This document shows, piece by piece, positions 1-10,108 of a DNA stretch of 64,000 bases. Under the pieces are notes generated by a model. That model was not told the DNA's origin. It was given only the letters and a program-made list of their open reading frames with translations, and ran no database searches. Origin of the DNA: Oceanobacillus luteolus. GTDB taxonomy: Bacteria; Bacillota; Bacilli; Bacillales; Amphibacillaceae. The number at the start of each line of letters is the position of its first letter. Position 1 is the stretch's first letter. A program made the translations under genes and the position numbers. The DNA is taken from contig NZ_JAMBON010000012.1 in the NCBI RefSeq assembly GCF_023715655.1, positions 27,670 through 91,669 on the forward strand. Direction: 5' to 3'.

Positions 1-1433
<1,433 letters not shown>

Positions 1434-1439
1434 GTTTCT

Positions 1440-1468
1440 ACTATATAAGGAGAGGTACCCAAAGTCAA
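1440..1468 (-). promoter_or_regulatory. sigma-A promoter for the T-box/proS transcript
   Basis: On the minus strand TTGACT (1463-1468) is followed after 17 bases by TATAGT (1440-1445), a near-consensus sigma-A promoter. It starts just downstream of the pncA stop codon, so proS is transcribed separately from the genes before it. Confidence 0.75.
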
Positions 1469-1478
1469 GCACACCTCT

Positions 1479-2030
1479 TTAGATGACCTTTCCGCCCAGC
1501 GTATCGGTAAAATGGCCAAGAGCCCATTCATGACCTGCTGCATTGAAACTCGCTACAGCATCTTTATGTACAACAATGTCAAAACCTTTATTATAAGCAT
1601 CCACAGCAGTATGGAGCACACAAATATCTGTACAAACACCTACAATATGGACTTCTTCAATACCACGTTCCCGCAATCTGATTTCCAAGTCCGTTCCTGC
1701 AAAAGCACTGTAACGTGTTTTATCGAAGTAATACACATTATCTTTATCCTTATTCTTTTCGTATACATCCGCAAGCTCCCCATATAAGTCACGGCCTCTA
1801 GTCCCAATGATATTATGAGGCGGGAAAAGTCTGGATTCAGGATGAAGTTCATCCCCCTCTTTATGGGCATCGATTGCAAATACTACATAATCATCAGAAT
1901 CAATAAATTCCTTTGTCAGGGAAACGATTTTCTCCTCAATCGCTTGAGCTGGTTTACCCGCAGTCAATGAACCTGCATCATCAACAAAATCAAACGTATA
2001 ATCAACATTAATCAATGCTCGTTTTACCAT
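1479..2030 (-). CDS. pncA: nicotinamidase (isochorismatase-fold cysteine hydrolase)
   Basis: It deamidates nicotinamide to nicotinic acid in NAD salvage. The 183-aa protein carries the family triad: Asp10 in INVDYTFDF, Lys104 in YFDKTRYSAF, and Cys137 in the TDICVLHTA motif. Asp54 and His56 fit the metal site. Length matches Bacillus PncA. The start ATG follows AGGAGGAT. It sits 11 bases after pdxK on the same strand and is probably cotranscribed with it; both act in cofactor salvage. Other isochorismatase-family amidases look similar, but the nearest pattern is PncA. Confidence 0.88.
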   Translation of the reverse strand: MVKRALINVDYTFDFVDDAGSLTAGKPAQAIEEKIVSLTKEFIDSDDYVVFAIDAHKEGDELHPESRLFPPHNIIGTRGRDLYGELADVYEKNKDKDNVYYFDKTRYSAFAGTDLEIRLRERGIEEVHIVGVCTDICVLHTAVDAYNKGFDIVVHKDAVASFNAAGHEWALGHFTDTLGGKVI

Positions 2031-2041
2031 GATTCATCCTC

Positions 2042-2875
2042 CTAATTCGTCTTTTCCACTTTAATTTGGAAGGCGTCCCCATATTTCCTTTGAGAAGCGT
2101 GATAAGTAGGACCGACCATTTCGGTATAAGTAAATCCATGATTTATTGCTGTCGTAACAAACTGCTTCGCTTGCTCAACAGCCTTTTCCACAGTTGTTCC
2201 TTTTGCTAAATAAGCTGCGATAGCTGCAGAGTAGGTGCAACCCGCTCCACTTGTATTAACCGTATCGATTCGTGGTGCTTCAAATAAGGTCAGATTCTGT
2301 CCGTCGTATAACACATCAATTGCTGGTCCTTCCAGACGGCCACCTTTTACAAGAACAAATTTTGAGCCTAATTCGTATAAATCAATTGCAGCCTGCTTCA
2401 ATTCCTCTACATTCGTTATCGGTCTATCATCCAGAAGGAACCTAGCTTCCGGTATATTTGGCGTGATGATGGTCGCTAATGGAATGAGCCGCTTTTTCAT
2501 TGCCTCAATGGCATCTTCCTTCAATAACTTGGAATCCATTTTCCCCACCATGACAGGATCGATGACGACCGATTCGATAGTGGATTCTTTAATCAATCCC
2601 GCTACTACTTCAATTACTTCTTTAGAAAACAGCATCCCGGTCTTTAAAGCATCCATACCGACTTGCTTCATTGCTGTTTCAAATTGTGCCTCAATCGCTT
2701 CTATTGTTTGTGGATGCACATTCTTGTTCGTTTTCGGATGTCTGCCGACAATAGCTGTCACAACACTCATACCATAGACATCCAACTCTTGAAACGTTTT
2801 TAAGTCTGCTTGTATCCCTGCACTGCCACCTGCAGCAGAACCCGCGATAGTGATTACTCTTGCAGGATATTCCAT
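2042..2875 (-). CDS. pdxK: pyridoxine/hydroxymethylpyrimidine kinase of the PdxK/ThiD type
   Basis: A ribokinase-fold kinase that phosphorylates pyridoxal/pyridoxine or hydroxymethylpyrimidine. The 277-aa protein begins with ITIAGSAAGGSAGIQADLKTF, the substrate-binding motif of the ThiD/PdxK group. It has GTG-loop-like segments VKTGML-type (ALKTGML, about 81-86) and the C-terminal anion-hole motif NTSGAGCTYSAA with its catalytic GAGC. The sequence pattern (KTFQELDVYGMS; DTVNTSGAGCTYSAA; VGPTYH) is closer to Bacillus PdxK, formerly called a second ThiD, than to the thiamine-operon ThiD, and no thiamine genes are nearby. Substrate preference is inferred only. Confidence 0.82.
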   Translation of the reverse strand: MEYPARVITIAGSAAGGSAGIQADLKTFQELDVYGMSVVTAIVGRHPKTNKNVHPQTIEAIEAQFETAMKQVGMDALKTGMLFSKEVIEVVAGLIKESTIESVVIDPVMVGKMDSKLLKEDAIEAMKKRLIPLATIITPNIPEARFLLDDRPITNVEELKQAAIDLYELGSKFVLVKGGRLEGPAIDVLYDGQNLTLFEAPRIDTVNTSGAGCTYSAAIAAYLAKGTTVEKAVEQAKQFVTTAINHGFTYTEMVGPTYHASQRKYGDAFQIKVEKTN

Positions 2876-2954
2876 ATGTCAAAACTCCTTTTACTACTAT
2901 AGAAGATTTAATCTAGGTGATATGCCCAGCAGGACATTTTCTGTTGATATGATG

Positions 2955-3437
2955 CTAGAAAATAACAAGAATAAAAAACCACGCAATCATCAACAATTGT
3001 AAAATAACTTTTGCTGCCGTACCGCTTAAGAAACCGATTAACGAGCCAATCGAGGCGCGAAATGCTTGTTTTACAGTCCGTTTCATAATCAATTCAATAA
3101 GAAAGACAGCAATAAATGGGACATAAATAATCCCGAATGGCGGTGTAATAAAGGAACCGATTATAACAGCGATTGCTGCGGCCCGCTCTCCTTCTTTACT
3201 TCCGCCAAAGCGTTTAACAAAATAACTGTTTGCAATGATATCCGAACTGACTAGAACTACAGTCAATAGTATCATTGCTATCCAAAATAATGTATTTAAC
3301 TCTCCACCATCTATTCCGAAGTGATAGATGATGAAACCGAGCCAAATAAACAGGACGGATGGAATAATAGGAAACACGATTCCTATAAAACATCCTATAA
3401 ATAATGCGATGATGATGATCCATAATATGATCTCCAT
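2955..3437 (-). CDS. DUF456 family integral membrane protein
   Basis: 160 aa with about five hydrophobic segments: 3-35, 47-70, 86-112, 127-140 and 143-160. The loop SYFVKRFGGSKEGERAA between the second and third segments and the glycine/proline-rich run FITPPFGIIYVP are typical of DUF456 proteins. The function is not known. It stands between pdxK and a small YtzI-like protein, and all lie on the same strand. The start follows a weak purine run, so a few residues of uncertainty remain. Confidence 0.8.
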   Translation of the reverse strand: MEIILWIIIIALFIGCFIGIVFPIIPSVLFIWLGFIIYHFGIDGGELNTLFWIAMILLTVVLVSSDIIANSYFVKRFGGSKEGERAAAIAVIIGSFITPPFGIIYVPFIAVFLIELIMKRTVKQAFRASIGSLIGFLSGTAAKVILQLLMIAWFFILVIF

Positions 3438-3461
3438 CTATGGACACTCCATTCTTATAGA

Positions 3462-3623
3462 CTAGCTTTCATTCTTTTTGCTGTTACGCTCTTCTTCGTC
3501 TTCTGGAAGTGGATCAACGGAATGTTTATACCCGTAACCTTTATTAATCGTTATCAACGACCCGACAACAACCATAATAATCAATACAATTGAAGCAGCA
3601 ACAACTGCTACATAAGCCCCCAT
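3462..3623 (-). CDS. YtzI-like small membrane protein
   Basis: A 53-aa protein that is easily missed. It has one N-terminal transmembrane helix (AVVAASIVLIIMVVVGSLITI), then NKGYGYKHSVDPLPEDEERNSK, a charged cytoplasmic tail. The pattern TM-NKxYxYKHxVDPLP recalls B. subtilis YtzI. The start ATG is preceded by GAGAGGGA at good spacing. It lies 25 bases upstream of the DUF456 gene on the same strand, so the two may be cotranscribed. The family match is from memory of the pattern; the function is unknown. Confidence 0.7.
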   Translation of the reverse strand: MGAYVAVVAASIVLIIMVVVGSLITINKGYGYKHSVDPLPEDEEERNSKKNES

Positions 3624-3957
3624 ATTAATCCCTCTCTTGAAACTTTTTTCTTAATTTAATACTAAAGTTTTTTCATACCAATGTCTAGCTATCTTTTCTT
3701 CTCATAATAACGAATATTTGGTATTTAAGAGGAAACGGGATGATTTTGGAGGATATATTAGCATAGTCCGTTCTGAGGACTTTCATCCAACTATTTGAGG
3801 AATAAACCCATTTTATCTAGTTTAATAGAGTTTGAGTGAATGTTGAATTATCGTTACCATTAAAACAAGACTAATATGGGTACCCTTCTCGCCCAATATT
3901 TAATACGAATAAAAAGGGGAGAAAAGTTTCATAAAAATATAGGAGGTCCAATTTATT
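3624..3957. other. divergent intergenic region between ytzI-like gene and ehuB
   Basis: This AT-rich 334-bp stretch separates two divergent transcription units and must hold both promoters. TTGAAT at 3844 and TAATAT near 3871 lie too far apart (over 20 bases) to call a promoter with confidence. AGGAGG at 3941-3946 is the ehuB ribosome site. No gene or clear hairpin was seen. Confidence 0.5.
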
Positions 3958-4842
3958 GTGAAGAAATTAGGGATATTATTACTAGGTTTTGCACTATTAT
4001 TACTTGCTGCCTGCGGTTCGAACGATGAAGATGCTGATGCCGCAGAGGGTAAAAGCAAATTAGAACAACTGCGTGAAAGCGGTACGGTAACGATTGGTTT
4101 TGCCAACGAGGCACCTTATGCATATGAAGAAAATGGCGAACTAAAGGGCGCTGCTGTTGATATCGCAAAAGCAGTTTTTCAGGAGTTAGGTGTAGAAAAC
4201 ATGGAATCTCAGTTGGCAGACTTCAGTCAATTGATTCCTGGAGTTCAAGCGGGACAGTTTGATGTCGTAACAGCAGGTATGGCGATTCAACCAGCACGCT
4301 GCGAAAACGCGCTTTTCAGTGAACCAGAAATGCAATATGGAGAAGGATTGGTTGTTCAGGCTGGGAATCCTCACGATATACATAGCTATGAGGATATTGC
4401 AGCCAACCCAGACATAACCGTAGTTGTTATGGAAGGTGCTACGGAAATCGGTTTCTTACTTGAAGAAGGAGTAAGTGAAGATCAAATTACGACTGCAGCT
4501 GACATTCCAGCTACTTTCTCAGCAGTTCAAGCAGGTAGAGCAGATGCTACTACTGGTACAGAAATGACGGTAAAAATGGCGCTGGAATCCTTTAATTCCG
4601 ATGAGTTAGAATTTGTGGAGACATTTGAACAGCCTGATATTGAAGGAGTGCCTAGTTATGGTGCTGCTGCATTCAGCTTGGAAAATGAAGAACTTAGAGA
4701 TGTTTATAATGAAGTTTTAGCAAAATTAAAAGAAGATGGAACCATTGCTGAACTGTTAGAAAAAAATGGATTCAGCGAAGAGATGAATTTTGTCGGCGAT
4801 GGCGAGGTAACAACAGAACAACTTTGTAATGGTGAAATTTAA
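3958..4842 (+). CDS. ehuB: ectoine/hydroxyectoine ABC transporter, substrate-binding lipoprotein
   Basis: The extracellular solute receptor of an Ehu uptake system for the compatible solutes ectoine and hydroxyectoine. It is 294 aa with a lipobox LLLLAAC ending at Cys19, so it is a lipid-anchored periplasmic-type binding protein (SBP_bac_3 fold, polar amino acid class). The segments IGFANEAPYAY, AGMAIQPARCENALFSEPE and GVPSYGAAAF fit EhuB rather than generic amino acid receptors. The start is GTG at 3958, 11 bases after AGGAGG. It leads an operon with two permeases and an ATPase. A terminator hairpin follows it, probably giving more receptor than permease. Confidence 0.85.
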   Translation: MKKLGILLLGFALLLLAACGSNDEDADAAEGKSKLEQLRESGTVTIGFANEAPYAYEENGELKGAAVDIAKAVFQELGVENMESQLADFSQLIPGVQAGQFDVVTAGMAIQPARCENALFSEPEMQYGEGLVVQAGNPHDIHSYEDIAANPDITVVVMEGATEIGFLLEEGVSEDQITTAADIPATFSAVQAGRADATTGTEMTVKMALESFNSDELEFVETFEQPDIEGVPSYGAAAFSLENEELRDVYNEVLAKLKEDGTIAELLEKNGFSEEMNFVGDGEVTTEQLCNGEI

Positions 4843-4877
4843 TTCATAAGTTTCTGTTAGAAATGAAGTAAGTGGCT

Positions 4878-4920
4878 AAAGGGTCCGGTTCCTCTTCCAG
4901 GGCTGGACCCTTTATTTTTT
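4878..4920 (+). terminator. intercistronic terminator/attenuator between ehuB and ehuC
   Basis: AAAGGGTCC pairs with GGACCCTTT, and the stem is followed by ATTTTTT. The hairpin sits inside an otherwise continuous transporter operon. Partial termination here would make binding protein exceed permease, a known arrangement in ABC importers. Confidence 0.82.
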
Positions 4921-5067
4921 CGTAGACTCAGGATAAACATGCATATCATGGTTTGAATATTCAAAAAACGGGTAAATACCGTTAACTTGTCTCCTCGCAC
5001 TTCTTCCCTATGTATCTTATCCGACTTTATTAAAATTTTATAAGGAGTGGTTATCATTAATGCAATA

Positions 5068-5718
5068 ATGGAGGTTATTCCTCAAGTTGCAAAAGGTCTG
5101 CAAGTGACGATCACCGTCTTACTTGCATCAGCACTATTAGCTTATTTATTGGCATTTGTGGCTGGGCTCTCTAAATTATCGAATAATGTGCTCATCCGAA
5201 AAGCGACTGGTGTTTACGTGGAAATCTTCCGCGGAACCTCACTAATCGTACAATTATTCTGGCTCTACTATGCTATTCCCATGCTGTTCGGTATTCAGCT
5301 TGGAACAAACTGGTGGATTGGTGTGATTGCAATCGGATTGAACTATGGTGCTTATCTATCTGAAGTTGTCCGTTCATCGATTGTTGCGGTTGATAAAGGA
5401 CAGTCTGAAGCTGCAACTGCTTTGAATATGTCGAGTTTCCAACGAATGAGGCTCATAATATTTCCACAAGCCGTACGCATGATGCTTCCTGAATTTGGTA
5501 ATTATACGATTTTAATCCTTAAGAGTACATCACTCGTTTCTTTAATCGGACTGCATGATGTTCTCTATTACGGAGATATCATCCGCAGTACAAATGCTTC
5601 AGCGACACCAATTGTATATGGTGTTATTCTCGTGTTCTACTTTATTCTTGCCTTGCCATTAATTTGGATGACAAGAAAAGGAGAAGCAATCGCAAAGAAA
5701 GGGGCGGCTAGTTCATGA
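5068..5718 (+). CDS. ehuC: ectoine/hydroxyectoine ABC transporter, permease
   Basis: An inner-membrane permease of the HisM/polar amino acid class with about five helices. The EAA loop that contacts the ATPase is visible as DKGQSEAATALNMSSFQRMRLIIFPQAVRMMLP. It pairs with EhuD. The start is not clear: the strong site AAGGAG (5042-5047) is followed in frame by GTG at 5047 (overlapping it), ATC 5053, ATT 5056 and ATA 5065, and the first ATG is at 5068, 20 bases away. The ATG at 5060 is out of frame and stops after two codons. The protein from 5068 (MEVIPQVAKGLQVT) has normal family length. The last four bases overlap ehuD. Confidence 0.85.
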   Translation: MEVIPQVAKGLQVTITVLLASALLAYLLAFVAGLSKLSNNVLIRKATGVYVEIFRGTSLIVQLFWLYYAIPMLFGIQLGTNWWIGVIAIGLNYGAYLSEVVRSSIVAVDKGQSEAATALNMSSFQRMRLIIFPQAVRMMLPEFGNYTILILKSTSLVSLIGLHDVLYYGDIIRSTNASATPIVYGVILVFYFILALPLIWMTRKGEAIAKKGAASS

Positions 5719-6416
5719 ACACTACATATTGGAGTTGGGAGAGATTCTTCGAAGCCCTGCCTATTGTCTTAGATGGCTTATGGATGACAATATTCCTCAC
5801 ATTTGCCAGTTTTGCCTTTGCTCTTATCGTTGGTTTTATTTGGACACTTTTAAGAAGAATACCCATTAAGCCATTCAATTGGATTGTCACTTGGTCAATG
5901 GAATTTATCCGTTCGACACCACCGCTTGTGCAGTTATTTTTCATTTTCTTTGCATTGCCGGTTATACCTGTTATTGGGATCACTTTAAGTCCAGTACAAA
6001 GTGCAATACTTGGTCTTGGTCTTCACTACAGTACTTACATCTCTGAAATTTATCGTTCAGGAATCGATAGTGTAGGCAAGGGACAATGGGAAGCGGCCAA
6101 GGCACTGAATTTCAGCACAATGGATAAGTGGAAAAAGATTATCCTTCCTCAAGCGATTCCGCCAACCGTACCTATGCTAGGAAACTATCTAATCATTTTA
6201 TTTAAGGAAGTCCCTCTAGTTTCCACCATTACGGTGTCGGAAATATTACTTTTAGCAAATACGTACGGTTCGAGAAATTTTGCTTATTTAGAACCACTTA
6301 CCATTGTCGGTATCATCTTCTTAGTTTTAAGTTACGCTTCTGCTTTTCTCATTAAGAGACTTGAATTGAGGCTGAATAAGAGATTTGATAAAAATGCGCT
6401 TGCTAAAAGCTCATAA
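5715..6416 (+). CDS. ehuD: ectoine/hydroxyectoine ABC transporter, permease
   Basis: The second permease of the Ehu transporter, 233 aa, with about five membrane helices. The EAA loop reads GKGQWEAAKALNFSTMDKWKKIILPQAIPPTVP. The ATG overlaps the ehuC stop as ATGA, which indicates translational coupling. The N-terminus, with SWERFFEALPIVLDGLWMTIFLT, fits EhuD. It would form a heterodimer channel with EhuC. Substrate follows from EhuB and gene order. Confidence 0.86.
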   Translation: MNTTYWSWERFFEALPIVLDGLWMTIFLTFASFAFALIVGFIWTLLRRIPIKPFNWIVTWSMEFIRSTPPLVQLFFIFFALPVIPVIGITLSPVQSAILGLGLHYSTYISEIYRSGIDSVGKGQWEAAKALNFSTMDKWKKIILPQAIPPTVPMLGNYLIILFKEVPLVSTITVSEILLLANTYGSRNFAYLEPLTIVGIIFLVLSYASAFLIKRLELRLNKRFDKNALAKSS

Positions 6417-6426
6417 AATTGACAAT

Positions 6427-6452
6427 ATAATATGTGTTTAACATATTGCATT
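6427..6452. repeat. inverted repeat between ehuD and ehuA
   Basis: AATATGT...AACATATT forms a short palindrome about 20 bases after the ehuD stop. No T-run follows directly, so it is not a clear terminator. It could be an RNA processing hairpin or an operator; TTGACA lies just upstream at about 6420. The role is unknown. Confidence 0.45.
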
Positions 6453-6523
6453 TACTTTTTTCCCGTGCCCTCAATTTGGTGGGAGTTTTACGAACCATAT
6501 AACGTATTAAAGGAGTATGAAAA

Positions 6524-7294
6524 ATGACGGAACCTATTGTTCAATATCGGGATGTCTATAAATCATTCGGAGATGTAAAAGTATTAAAGGGAATCAATTT
6601 GGATATTCATGCCGGAGAGAAGGTTGCCGTAATCGGTCCAAGTGGCTCCGGTAAAACGACCATTATCCGGATGTTGATGACGTTAGAGGAACCTACATCT
6701 GGTGATATTATTGTAAGCGGAGAGAATTTGTGGAAAATGGAGAAAAACGGTAAAGAAGTTCGTGCCAATGAGAAGCACTTACGCAAAGTACGCGGGGACA
6801 TCGGCATGGTGTTTCAGCATTTTAATTTATTCCCCCATATGACAATTTTAGAAAACTGTATGACAGCACCGATTCATGTGAAAAAGGAAGATAAACATGA
6901 GGTCCGTGAAAGAGCAATTCAGATGCTGGAACGAGTCGGACTAGGTGACAAAATCGATAATTATCCAAGCCAACTTTCAGGTGGACAAAAGCAGCGTGTG
7001 GCAATGGCAAGAGCTGTCGTTATGCGCCCGAAGATCATGTTATTTGATGAGGTGACATCAGCCCTTGACCCTGAACTCGTCGGGGAAGTTCTTGAGGTGA
7101 TCCGCGACCTTGCACAACACGAAGACATGGCAATGGTTCTCGTTACTCATGAAATGGATTTTGCTTTGGATATTGCAGATAAAGTTCTCTTTTTAGATGA
7201 AGGAGTTATTGCGGAACAAGGCTCAGCACGCGACGTCATCGAGCATTCACAAAATGAGCGGCTGCAGAGTTTCTTAAGCAGATTCCGTGCTTAA
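6524..7294 (+). CDS. ehuA: ectoine/hydroxyectoine ABC transporter, ATP-binding protein
   Basis: The cytoplasmic ATPase that powers EhuCD. In 256 aa it has Walker A GPSGSGKTT (about 39-47), Q-loop VFQHFNLFPHMT, signature LSGGQKQRVAMARA, Walker B IMLFDEVTSALDP and switch His in LVTHEMDF. It belongs to the polar amino acid ATPase class. The insertion ENLWKMEKNGKEVRANEKHLRKV between Walker A and the Q-loop is characteristic of EhuA. It starts 107 bases after ehuD with GGAG before the ATG. It ends the operon at a strong terminator. Confidence 0.9.
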   Translation: MTEPIVQYRDVYKSFGDVKVLKGINLDIHAGEKVAVIGPSGSGKTTIIRMLMTLEEPTSGDIIVSGENLWKMEKNGKEVRANEKHLRKVRGDIGMVFQHFNLFPHMTILENCMTAPIHVKKEDKHEVRERAIQMLERVGLGDKIDNYPSQLSGGQKQRVAMARAVVMRPKIMLFDEVTSALDPELVGEVLEVIRDLAQHEDMAMVLVTHEMDFALDIADKVLFLDEGVIAEQGSARDVIEHSQNERLQSFLSRFRA

Positions 7295-7312
7295 TAATCG
7301 TTCGATATAAAT

Positions 7313-7350
7313 ATACCGGATGCCGATAAAAAGCTTCCGGTATTTTTATT
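7313..7350 (+). terminator. terminator after ehuA
   Basis: ATACCGGA pairs with TCCGGTAT and is followed by TTTTATTT, a standard intrinsic terminator that closes the ehu operon. Confidence 0.85.
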
Positions 7351-7441
7351 TCTACTTATACACTTATCATAATAATGTTATTTTATTAGAGATATTAAAA
7401 GTATTATAAGAACATGAACAGGTACTAAGAAAAATTCTATT

Positions 7442-8089
7442 CTATTTTTGTCCTTAGGATGCTTCTATGCCATGAAGAAAGACAATTCGTTTCATTCATG
7501 TCATTTAAACCAATGTAGGAACACGAAGGAAGAATAATTCGTTCCATTCAGGTCGCTAAAACCAATCTAGAAACACGAACAGAGAATAATTAGTTCCAAT
7601 CATGTCGTTAGAACCAATCTAAGTACACGAAGAAAAAATAATTCGTCACATTCATGTCGTTAAAGCCACTCTAAGTACACGAAGGAAGAATACCTCACTT
7701 CATTCATGTCGTTAGAACCAGTCTAAGTACACGAAGAAAGAATAATTCGTTCTCATTCATGTCGTTAAAGCCACTCTAAGTACACGAAGGAAGAATACCT
7801 CACCCCATTCATGTCGTTAGAACCACTCTAAGTACACGAAGAAAGAATAATTCGTTCCATACATGTCGTTAAAGCCACTCTAAGTACACGAAGGAAGAAT
7901 AGCTCACTCCATTCATGTCGTTAGAACCAATCTAAGTACACGAAGAAAGAATAATTCGTCTCATTCATGTCGTTAGAGTCACTCTAAGTACACGAAGGAA
8001 GAAAAACTCACCCCATTCATGTCGTTAGAACCAATCTAAGTACTCGAAGAAAGAATAATTCGTTCCATTCAAGTCATAAGAACGGATTC
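7442..8089. repeat. tandem array of about 11-12 units of 52 bp, two alternating unit types
   Basis: Units begin with ATTCATGTCGTTA at 7494, 7546, 7598, 7650, 7702, 7755, 7807, 7859, 7911, 7963 and 8015. The step is 52 bases each time except for one 53. A decayed unit precedes 7494 and a broken one starts at 8067. From about 7598 two types alternate. One has AGAACCAATC and GAAGAAAGAATAATTCGT; the other has AAAGCCACTC and GAAGGAAGAATACCTCAC. The true period there is therefore about 104 bases. The outer units are more diverged than the centre, as expected for expansion by unequal exchange. The array lies between the convergent ehuA and murB. It has no spacers, so it is not CRISPR, and 52 is not a multiple of three, so it is not coding. 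Confidence 0.95.
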
Positions 8090-8103
8090 TCAAAAAACAC
8101 CAA

Positions 8104-8138
8104 AAAATGGCGCCTTCCTTAAGAAAGCGCCATTTTAC
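8104..8138. terminator. bidirectional terminator after murB
   Basis: AAAATGGCGC pairs with GCGCCATTTT around a 14-base loop. On the minus strand it follows the murB stop directly and gives a T-rich 3' side. Confidence 0.85.
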
Positions 8139-9061
8139 TATACCTCTACATCTTCACCAATAATCCGTACTTCACGTTCAAGAGTGACTCCAAATTTATC
8201 TTTCACTGTTGCTTGGACATGTTTGATCAGGGAGATATACTCTGTTGCCGTTGCATCATCAATATTTACGATAAAGCCAGCATGCTTCTTGGAAACTTGT
8301 GCACCACCAATTTGCACTCCTTGCAAGTTGCTGTCCTGAATCAGCTTCCCTGCAAAATATCCCGGTGGACGTTTGAACACACTTCCGCAAGATGGATATT
8401 CCAATGGTTGTTTGGATTCCCTTTTTTCCGTCAAATCATCCATGACAGCCTTTATGTCCTCATATTCACCTTGCTTCAAATCAAACGTAGCTTCCAATAC
8501 AATATAACCGTTATCCGGAATGTTGCTTGTACGGTAATCAAGATCTAATTCATCTGCACTCAGCGTGATAAGCTCGCCATCTTTCGTGCAGACAAGTGTA
8601 CTTCTGAGAACATCTTTAATTTCACCGCCGTAAGCACCGGCATTCATATACAACGCCCCGCCTACAGAACCAGGAATACCACAAGCAAATTCTAAACCGG
8701 TAAGCCGTTCATTCAATGCAAATCTGGATGCATCAATAATTCTTGCGCCACTTTCCGCAATGACACTATCTCCATCTGCTTTTATCGCAGCCAACTTTTG
8801 CAGATTCATTACGATTCCGCGAATTCCGCCATCACGGACGATTAAATTCGAACCATTGCCGAGCAAAGTAAATTCTACATCTTCCTGATTTGCCAGCAAA
8901 ACGATTTCCTGCACTTCCTGATAAGTTGAAGGAGTCACATAGTAATCGGCTTTACCGCCAAGTCGTGTGTACGTATGCTCTTTTAGAGGTTCGTCTTTCA
9001 ATACATTTTCCTCCGCAGTAATCTGCGTTAGTTTATTATAAATTGGGTCATTCATTGTCAA
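8138..9061 (-). CDS. murB: UDP-N-acetylenolpyruvoylglucosamine reductase
   Basis: It reduces UDP-GlcNAc-enolpyruvate to UDP-MurNAc with NADPH and FAD in early peptidoglycan synthesis. The 307-aa protein has the FAD-site motif [17 protein letters not shown], the [20 protein letters not shown] segment and the catalytic serine in [14 protein letters not shown] conserved Glu lies near the C-terminus ([13 protein letters not shown]), a pattern of the type II enzymes. The TTG at 9061 has AAAGGATG seven bases upstream; the ATG at 9055 would be spaced too far. It stands alone as a single-gene unit. Confidence 0.95.
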   Translation of the reverse strand: MTMNDPIYNKLTQITAEENVLKDEPLKEHTYTRLGGKADYYVTPSTYQEVQEIVLLANQEDVEFTLLGNGSNLIVRDGGIRGIVMNLQKLAAIKADGDSVIAESGARIIDASRFALNERLTGLEFACGIPGSVGGALYMNAGAYGGEIKDVLRSTLVCTKDGELITLSADELDLDYRTSNIPDNGYIVLEATFDLKQGEYEDIKAVMDDLTEKRESKQPLEYPSCGSVFKRPPGYFAGKLIQDSNLQGVQIGGAQVSKKHAGFIVNIDDATATEYISLIKHVQATVKDKFGVTLEREVRIIGEDVEV

Positions 9062-9144
9062 CGTATATCATCCTTTAATAAAAAATTCCATCCATTATTC
9101 ACCATGGAATATCATTTCATTTTAGCTTGCTTCTATAGTTTAAG

Positions 9145-9957
9145 TTATTGTGCTAAATCTTGCCACAAAAAACGATAAATCAATTGATCTACCCCTGCAT
9201 GTTCATGAAGTGCGCTATGTCCTAAAGTCTCATCTTCCAACATCACTTCTTTCAGTTGGCTTGATGGGACAATTTTTCTGAGTTGGGCTACACTTTCAGG
9301 AACCGCAACAGCGTCGCCTGTACTTCCAATACTAAGTACTTTCACATGTTCTGGGAAGGTGGACGTATGGAGCATTCTTAATGCAAGCGAGTCCATCTTC
9401 AAATCCTCTGCTCCTCTATCCGTATGTGTAATAAAATAATTCGGATCAAAGATACCAGCGAACGGACTGCCGATGGTCACAAGTTTCTCTACACGGGGGT
9501 ATGCCTTACCATCATATTCCATGATGTACTTTAAGGACACTATCCCACCCATTGAATGTCCTACGAGATTCACCGTGTCTATTTGATACGTACTTTTAAG
9601 ATTGTGCAGCACATTCGCAAGATAATTTGTCGTCTCTGCAAAACTGGTACGATTATTTTCAAAAACGACTTGAATGAATAACGGTTTACCATTACTTCGG
9701 GCCAAATGTTGTGTATGAAGGGAACCATCAGCGTTCACAAAATAAGTCATCCCTACTACCCCATATTTATACTCATTTTCAAAACGTTGGAGCATATTGC
9801 CGAAAGAATTGACGGTTCCTTTATATCCATGTACAAAGACAGTCGGTATTCCTACATATCCTTCTGACTTTGTATTTTTCGGCATCAATGAATAACCCCC
9901 CAGTCCGAGTAAAAGTAATAATGCAAAAAGACCTGTGATGATATTTCCTTTATTCAT
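9145..9957 (-). CDS. membrane-anchored alpha/beta hydrolase, DUF915 family
   Basis: 270 aa with an N-terminal membrane anchor (residues 6-25) and an extracellular hydrolase domain. The oxyanion-region motif FVHGYKGT, the nucleophile elbow VGHSMGG (Ser about 145) and the late acid/His segment LGHSALHEH are visible. DUF915 proteins are cell-surface lipase-like hydrolases of unknown substrate. The start ATG has AAGGTGAG upstream. It is probably a single-gene unit with its own promoter. Confidence 0.85.
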   Translation of the reverse strand: MNKGNIITGLFALLLLLGLGGYSLMPKNTKSEGYVGIPTVFVHGYKGTVNSFGNMLQRFENEYKYGVVGMTYFVNADGSLHTQHLARSNGKPLFIQVVFENNRTSFAETTNYLANVLHNLKSTYQIDTVNLVGHSMGGIVSLKYIMEYDGKAYPRVEKLVTIGSPFAGIFDPNYFITHTDRGAEDLKMDSLALRMLHTSTFPEHVKVLSIGSTGDAVAVPESVAQLRKIVPSSQLKEVMLEDETLGHSALHEHAGVDQLIYRFLWQDLAQ

Positions 9958-10007
9958 TCAAATTCACTCACCTTGCTTGTTAACCAATATGTAATGGAAG
10001 AATATTA

Positions 10008-10029
10008 GCCACTGCCAAATAGCAGTGGC
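10008..10029. repeat. hairpin at the 5' end of the DUF915 transcript
   Basis: GCCACTGC and GCAGTGGC flank a 6-base loop. On the minus strand it would lie within the first 10-30 bases of the mRNA from the nearby promoter, so it could protect the 5' end. On the plus strand it is followed by a T-rich run and could stop antisense transcription. Confidence 0.6.
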
Positions 10030-10043
10030 CTATTTTCTTTTTT

Positions 10044-10052
10044 ATTATAGCA
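10044..10052 (-). promoter_or_regulatory. extended -10 promoter for the DUF915 hydrolase gene
   Basis: The minus strand reads TGCTATAAT, a perfect -10 hexamer with the TGn extension. No good -35 hexamer is seen 17 bases upstream, which fits an extended -10 promoter. Confidence 0.5.
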
Positions 10053-10108
10053 TAGCGAGACGGTACTCATCCCTGCTTCATGTGAAATTCGTAAAAAAGT
10101 CACCTTTA

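Noticed and set aside
5060..5068. ATG at 5060 as the ehuC start
   Set aside because: It is out of frame and stops after two codons.
7442..8089. CRISPR array
   Set aside because: Units are contiguous 52-bp repeats without unique spacers, and no cas genes are near.
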